From: Fumia sp045645505
Lineage (GTDB): Bacteria > Bacillota > Clostridia > Oscillospirales > Ruminococcaceae
NCBI GenBank assembly: GCA_045645505.1
Contig: JAZRIW010000024.1
Span: 1 to 64,000, forward strand
Length of the DNA stretch: 64,000 bases
Direction of reading: 5' to 3'
The translations under genes were made by a program, and so were the position numbers. How positions within the stretch are numbered: position 1 is the first letter of the stretch; the number at the start of each line of letters is the position of its first letter. Shown piece after piece: positions 60,304-64,000 of this stretch. The notes under the pieces were generated by a model. The model was not told the DNA's origin. It saw only the letters and a list, made by a program, of their open reading frames with translations, and did no database searches.

Positions 60304-61656
60304 ATGACAAACACAATGGTTAAAGATTTGACAACGGGAAGTGTACCAAAACTTCTTTTGAAATTTGCTTTCCCGCTGTTTTTATCAAATGCACTTCAGG
60401 CAATATATAATATAGTCGATATGATAGTAGTCGGACAATATCTCGGCGGTGCGGGAATGTCTGCAGTTTCCACCGGTGGAGATATTCTTCATCTTTTAAC
60501 CTTTATTGCGATGGGATTTTCCTCAGCTGGACAAGTCCTTATTGCTCAGGACGTTGGCGCGAAAAACTTTGAAAGAGTTAAAAGAACAATAGGAACAATG
60601 TTCACTTTTTTACTGATTGCATCTGTTTCTGTTACAATAATTTGTCTCATAATCAGAAAGCCTATGCTTTCCTGGCTCAACACTCCTGAAGAAGCCTTTG
60701 AATACACAATGGATTATACGGTTACCTGCATAATAGGTCTTGTATTTATCTATGGTTACAATATAGTAAGTGCTATTCTGCGTGGAATGGGTGACAGCAA
60801 ACGCCCATTTATTTTTGTTGCTATTGCCGCTATTCTCAATTTGATTTTAGATATTGTATTTGTTGTATATTTCGACATGAAAATTTTCGGCGCAGCTCTC
60901 GCAACTGTAATAGGGCAGGCGGTAAGTGTTGTAATTTCTCTTATATACCTGTACAAAAAAAGAGATTACTTTTGCTTTGACTTTAAGCTTAGAAGCTTTG
61001 CGATAGATAAAGATGCATTTAAACGGATTATAGCACTTGGTGTGCCTATGGCAATACAATCTGCAGCTGTAAGCTTGTCTAAAATAATACTGATGGCATG
61101 GATAAATATGTTTGGTATTATATATTCTGCTATGGCAGGAATCTACAACAAAGTAGGAGTGATGATAGCTGTTGTTTCAAACTCCTTTACCACAGCCGGA
61201 AGCTCTATGGTCGGACAAAATCTTGGTGCAGGGAAAATCAAAAGAATATCTTTGATACTCAAAACTGTAACAATATGCGGAATGATAATCACACTTGTTT
61301 TATCAGCGATACTCTTCTTTTTCCCAAATCAGGTCTATGCGACATTCACTAATGATTCAAGCGTATTAGCCCTATCAGGAATTCTTACAGCACCGATCAT
61401 ATTTAACTTCTTTGGTGCGGCCACAAGAAGTGTCAGCTTTTCTTTAATCAACGGATCAGGAAACACCAGACTTAATCTTGCAGTAGCTATTATAGACGGT
61501 ATAATAAGCCGAATCGGTTTCGCTGCGTTATTTGGATTTGTGATGAGTATGGATTGTCTCGGTTTTTGGTACGGAGATGCTCTTGCAGGCTTTATGCCAA
61601 TCGTAATCGGACTTTGTTTTTTAGCATCAGGCAAGTGGAAAAATATAAACAAATAA
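60304..61656 (+). CDS. MATE-family efflux transporter
   Basis: 450 aa with about twelve hydrophobic segments and the MATE duplicate halves. It opens TTGSVPKLLLKFAFPLFLSN and has NIVDMIVVGQYLGGAGMSAV near residue 40 and YNKVGVMIAVVSNSFTTAGS in the second half. MATE pumps export cationic drugs or metabolites using Na+ or H+. It is 20 bp before the serine hydrolase gene. Substrate not inferable. Start site has AAGGA with a somewhat long spacing. Confidence 0.93.
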   Translation: MTNTMVKDLTTGSVPKLLLKFAFPLFLSNALQAIYNIVDMIVVGQYLGGAGMSAVSTGGDILHLLTFIAMGFSSAGQVLIAQDVGAKNFERVKRTIGTMFTFLLIASVSVTIICLIIRKPMLSWLNTPEEAFEYTMDYTVTCIIGLVFIYGYNIVSAILRGMGDSKRPFIFVAIAAILNLILDIVFVVYFDMKIFGAALATVIGQAVSVVISLIYLYKKRDYFCFDFKLRSFAIDKDAFKRIIALGVPMAIQSAAVSLSKIILMAWINMFGIIYSAMAGIYNKVGVMIAVVSNSFTTAGSSMVGQNLGAGKIKRISLILKTVTICGMIITLVLSAILFFFPNQVYATFTNDSSVLALSGILTAPIIFNFFGAATRSVSFSLINGSGNTRLNLAVAIIDGIISRIGFAALFGFVMSMDCLGFWYGDALAGFMPIVIGLCFLASGKWKNINK

Positions 61657-61675
61657 AGTTAAGGGGATTTTAAAA

Positions 61676-62857
61676 ATGGATTTCAATAAACTTAAGGATT
61701 TTATGAACCATCTGACAAGTTGGCGTATGCCGGGTAATTCCATCACAGTTTATTTAAAAGATGAGCCTGTTTTTAAATACAGTACGGGTTTTTCCGATAT
61801 GGAAAATAAAGTAAAGATGACAGGCGATGAACTGATTAATATCTATTCATGTTCAAAACTCACAACTGTTGTAGCGGCACTTCAGCTCTATGAAAAAGGT
61901 GAATTCCTGCTTGATGATCCTTTATATAACTATATCGAAGAATATAAAGAAATGTATATCAAGGACAGCGATGGCAATATAAAAAAAGCTGAAACTCCAA
62001 TTACTATGCGTCAGCTTTTCACTCACACATCAGGTCTTAGCTATAACTGGCAAAGCGAACACATAAAAGAAGTTACTGAAAAAACAAATGGTAAATCCCC
62101 GACAATAGAGGTGGCACGTGCTTTTGCAAAAGAGCCTCTCGTTGCAGAACCCGGTGAAATTTGGAACTATAGTATGTCCCATGACATTCTGGCGGCTGTT
62201 GTGGAAATCGTTACCGGAAAACGTTTTTCTGAATATGTAAAGGAAAATATTTTTGCTCCGATTGGTGTGGATGAAGTATATTATCATCCGACTGAAGAAA
62301 TTTATAGTAAAATGGCTCAGCAATATCGATACATTGACGGAGATATCAATGATGATCCTGTCGCCATGCAGGTTTCACCGAATGACAAAGGTGGCTATGT
62401 GATAAATATAGGAAAGAAAAACATCATGTCTATCGGAAGTGAATATGATAGTGGCGGTGCCGGAATTATCATCTCTGTACCATCTTATGCAAAGTTTGCA
62501 AACACACTTGCTATGGGCGGAAAAAGTAAAACAGGAGAAAGAATTCTCTCAAAAGGTACAATAGATCTTATACAGACAAACCAGTTAAATTCAATGCAGT
62601 TAAAAGGTCTCCTCCAATGGACAACAATAAACAAAGGCTGTGGTTTTGGTTTGGGAGCTAAAATGATACTCGACAAAGCTACTGCAGGCTTTACAGGAAA
62701 TAAAAATGAATTTAGTTTAGGAGGAGCAGCAGGTGCGACCGTTCTTGTTGATACTGACTCACAGTTATCATATTTTTATGCGCACCATATGATAAATCCG
62801 CAGGAACCTTACTATCATCCAAGACTCAGAAATGTTGTGTATTCATGTCTTGATTAA
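61676..62857 (+). CDS. Beta-lactamase-fold serine hydrolase (class C-like)
   Basis: 393 aa without a signal peptide, so probably cytoplasmic. The serine motif SxxK is YSCSKLTTV near residue 60. The second motif region is IWNYSMSHDILAAVVEIVTG near 160, and the C-terminal GGAAGATVLVDTDS stands where the HxG triad strand falls. Relatives are esterases, peptidases or penicillin-binding proteins. Preceded by AAGGGGA. It lies between an efflux gene and DAHP synthase, which may only be a matter of shared transcription. Confidence 0.9.
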   Translation: MDFNKLKDFMNHLTSWRMPGNSITVYLKDEPVFKYSTGFSDMENKVKMTGDELINIYSCSKLTTVVAALQLYEKGEFLLDDPLYNYIEEYKEMYIKDSDGNIKKAETPITMRQLFTHTSGLSYNWQSEHIKEVTEKTNGKSPTIEVARAFAKEPLVAEPGEIWNYSMSHDILAAVVEIVTGKRFSEYVKENIFAPIGVDEVYYHPTEEIYSKMAQQYRYIDGDINDDPVAMQVSPNDKGGYVINIGKKNIMSIGSEYDSGGAGIIISVPSYAKFANTLAMGGKSKTGERILSKGTIDLIQTNQLNSMQLKGLLQWTTINKGCGFGLGAKMILDKATAGFTGNKNEFSLGGAAGATVLVDTDSQLSYFYAHHMINPQEPYYHPRLRNVVYSCLD

Positions 62858-62893
62858 ATCATTTTAAAGAATAAACATAGAAAGGGGATTAAT

Positions 62894-63910
62894 ATGGTTG
62901 TAATTTTAAAACCAAAAACGAAAGCTGAAGATATAGAAAAAGTTATTTCCTACATCAGGGATATGGACCTTGATGTAATGGTGAACGAAGGTACAGATTG
63001 TACAGTTCTTGGCCTTTTAGGTGACACAAGAAATGTTGATCCTGATACTCTGATGCTTAACATACATGTTGACAGGGTTATGCGTATTGCAGAGCCTTTT
63101 AAAAAGGCAAGTCGTAAATTTCACCCTGAAAACTCAATTGTGAAAGTCGGAAATGCAGAATTCGGTAAAGAAAACCGTTTTTCTGTAATTGCAGGACCAT
63201 GCTCTGTTGAAAGCGAAGCTCAAATAATAGAAGTGGCAGAAAGCGTTAAGAAAAGTGGTGCAAGCTTGCTTCGCGGAGGCGCTTTTAAGCCCAGAACATC
63301 GCCTTATTCTTTCCAGGGACTTAAACTCGAAGGAATAAAGCTTTTAAAAGAAGCAAAAACAGTCACAGGACTTCCTATAGTTACAGAAATTATGTCTCCA
63401 TATATGGTTGAGGAATTTGAAGAAAATATAGATATAATTCAAGTCGGTGCAAGAAATATGCAGAATTTCGACTTGCTTAAGGAACTCGGAAAATGCAGTA
63501 AACCCATACTTCTCAAAAGAGGTCTTTCCTCTACAATAGAAGAATGGCTGATGTCGGCTGAATATATTCTTGCAGGAGGTAACAAGAATGTTATTCTCTG
63601 CGAAAGAGGAATCAGAACTTTTGAAACATATACAAGAAACACTCTTGACTTAAGTGCAATTCCTGCAGTAAAAAAATTAAGCCACCTTCCCGTCATTGTT
63701 GACCCTTCACATTCAGCAGGAATGAATTGGATGGTAGAGCCACTTTCTCTTGCCGCTATGGCAGTCGGAGCTGATGGCATCATAGTAGAAACACATAACT
63801 GTCCCGAAAAAGCATTATGCGATGGTGCACAATCTCTTGATTTAAAACAGTTTGCCTCATTGATGAATAAGCTTAACACAATTGGCAGTAATCTGGGGCT
63901 TAGTTTATAA
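62894..63910 (+). CDS. aroF: 3-Deoxy-7-phosphoheptulonate synthase (DAHP synthase, type I beta)
   Basis: 338 aa. A ferredoxin-like N-terminal domain (residues 1-75, MVVILKPKTKAEDIEKVISY) precedes the KDO8P-synthase-like barrel with FSVIAGPCSVES, LLRGGAFKPRTSPYSFQGL, ILLKRGLSS and VIVDPSHSAGM. It condenses PEP and erythrose-4-phosphate, the first shikimate step. The N-terminal domain fits feedback-regulated forms. Followed 20 bp later by aroB. Confidence 0.96.
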   Translation: MVVILKPKTKAEDIEKVISYIRDMDLDVMVNEGTDCTVLGLLGDTRNVDPDTLMLNIHVDRVMRIAEPFKKASRKFHPENSIVKVGNAEFGKENRFSVIAGPCSVESEAQIIEVAESVKKSGASLLRGGAFKPRTSPYSFQGLKLEGIKLLKEAKTVTGLPIVTEIMSPYMVEEFEENIDIIQVGARNMQNFDLLKELGKCSKPILLKRGLSSTIEEWLMSAEYILAGGNKNVILCERGIRTFETYTRNTLDLSAIPAVKKLSHLPVIVDPSHSAGMNWMVEPLSLAAMAVGADGIIVETHNCPEKALCDGAQSLDLKQFASLMNKLNTIGSNLGLSL

Positions 63911-63930
63911 TTTGTGAGAGGAAATTTTCA

Positions 63931-64000
63931 ATGAATATTTTAAGAGTAAATATTCCCGGTAATGAATATGACATAATAATTAAAAAAGGCATTTTGGACT
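63931..64000 (+). CDS. aroB: 3-Dehydroquinate synthase, N-terminal fragment
   Basis: The first 23 codons (MNILRVNIPGNEYDIIIKKG...) are visible before the right edge. The opening matches AroB, which turns DAHP into 3-dehydroquinate, and GAGAGGAAA precedes the ATG. Position after aroF supports the call, but only a short piece can be read. Confidence 0.75.
   Translation, partial: MNILRVNIPGNEYDIIIKKGILD

Noticed and set aside
1..64000. CRISPR array, insertion sequence or prophage
   Set aside because: No regularly spaced direct repeats, transposase, integrase or phage structural genes were seen anywhere in the window.

Overview
The window looks like chromosomal DNA from an anaerobic, probably spore-forming member of the Bacillota, class Clostridia. 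Composition is AT-rich, ribosome binding sites are strong AGGAGG types, and many promoters are near-consensus sigma-A with exactly 17-bp spacers. Other markers are SpoVS, tandem Spo0A-type boxes, a proS T-box, an L10 leader, and an NADH-linked [FeFe]-hydrogenase operon. I see no prophage, insertion sequence or CRISPR array; the window is core genome with accessory carbohydrate islands.

Region by region. 1-12.1 kb (all minus): a carbohydrate/surface island with a Gfo/Idh oxidoreductase, a GH95-like glycosidase, a giant secreted discoidin/Ig/DUF4855 protein running off the left edge, and a leucine-rich-repeat protein with cell-wall-binding repeats. 12.3-17.8 kb: glyS, galK-galT with a divergent AraC regulator, and a DUF4358 lipoprotein. 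17.9-21.6 kb: rpmG-secE-nusG-rplK-rplA and rplJ-rplL, with an L10 leader and two L1-site-like mRNA elements. 21.7-35.3 kb: housekeeping and small-family genes (pduL-like, spoVS, ymdB, hslO, yerC, LUD, GNAT, PHP, DUF1846, DUF896, BspA-like repeat protein, msmK-type ATPase, DUF4830, EF-G paralogue). 35.5-42.6 kb: carB, alr, proS with its T-box. 42.6-43.7 kb: a small HTH gene behind tandem Spo0A boxes and a divergent XRE/zinc-ribbon pair sharing an operator. 43.7-52.2 kb: a hydrogenase regulon, with the trimeric-type NAD-dependent [FeFe]-hydrogenase operon on the minus strand and a divergent operon of DRTGG, anti-sigma-like ATPase, HydS-like [FeFe]-hydrogenase homologue, DRTGG and PHP genes. Then tRNA-Arg(ACG). 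52.5-60.1 kb: a LacI regulator fused to a solute-binding-protein domain beside a catabolic cluster (two L-fucose/L-arabinose-isomerase-fold proteins, an M81 metallopeptidase, an RpiB/LacAB-type isomerase). 60.2-64 kb: MATE exporter, serine hydrolase, DAHP synthase and the start of aroB.

The two best candidates for undescribed biology are the isomerase/M81/RpiB cluster with its LacI-SBP fusion regulator and palindromic promoter, and the hydrogenase regulon in which a HydS-like protein, DRTGG proteins and histidine-kinase-type ATPases are encoded across a palindrome-rich divergent promoter from the hydrogenase. Assignments rest on motif recognition by eye; no database search was run.
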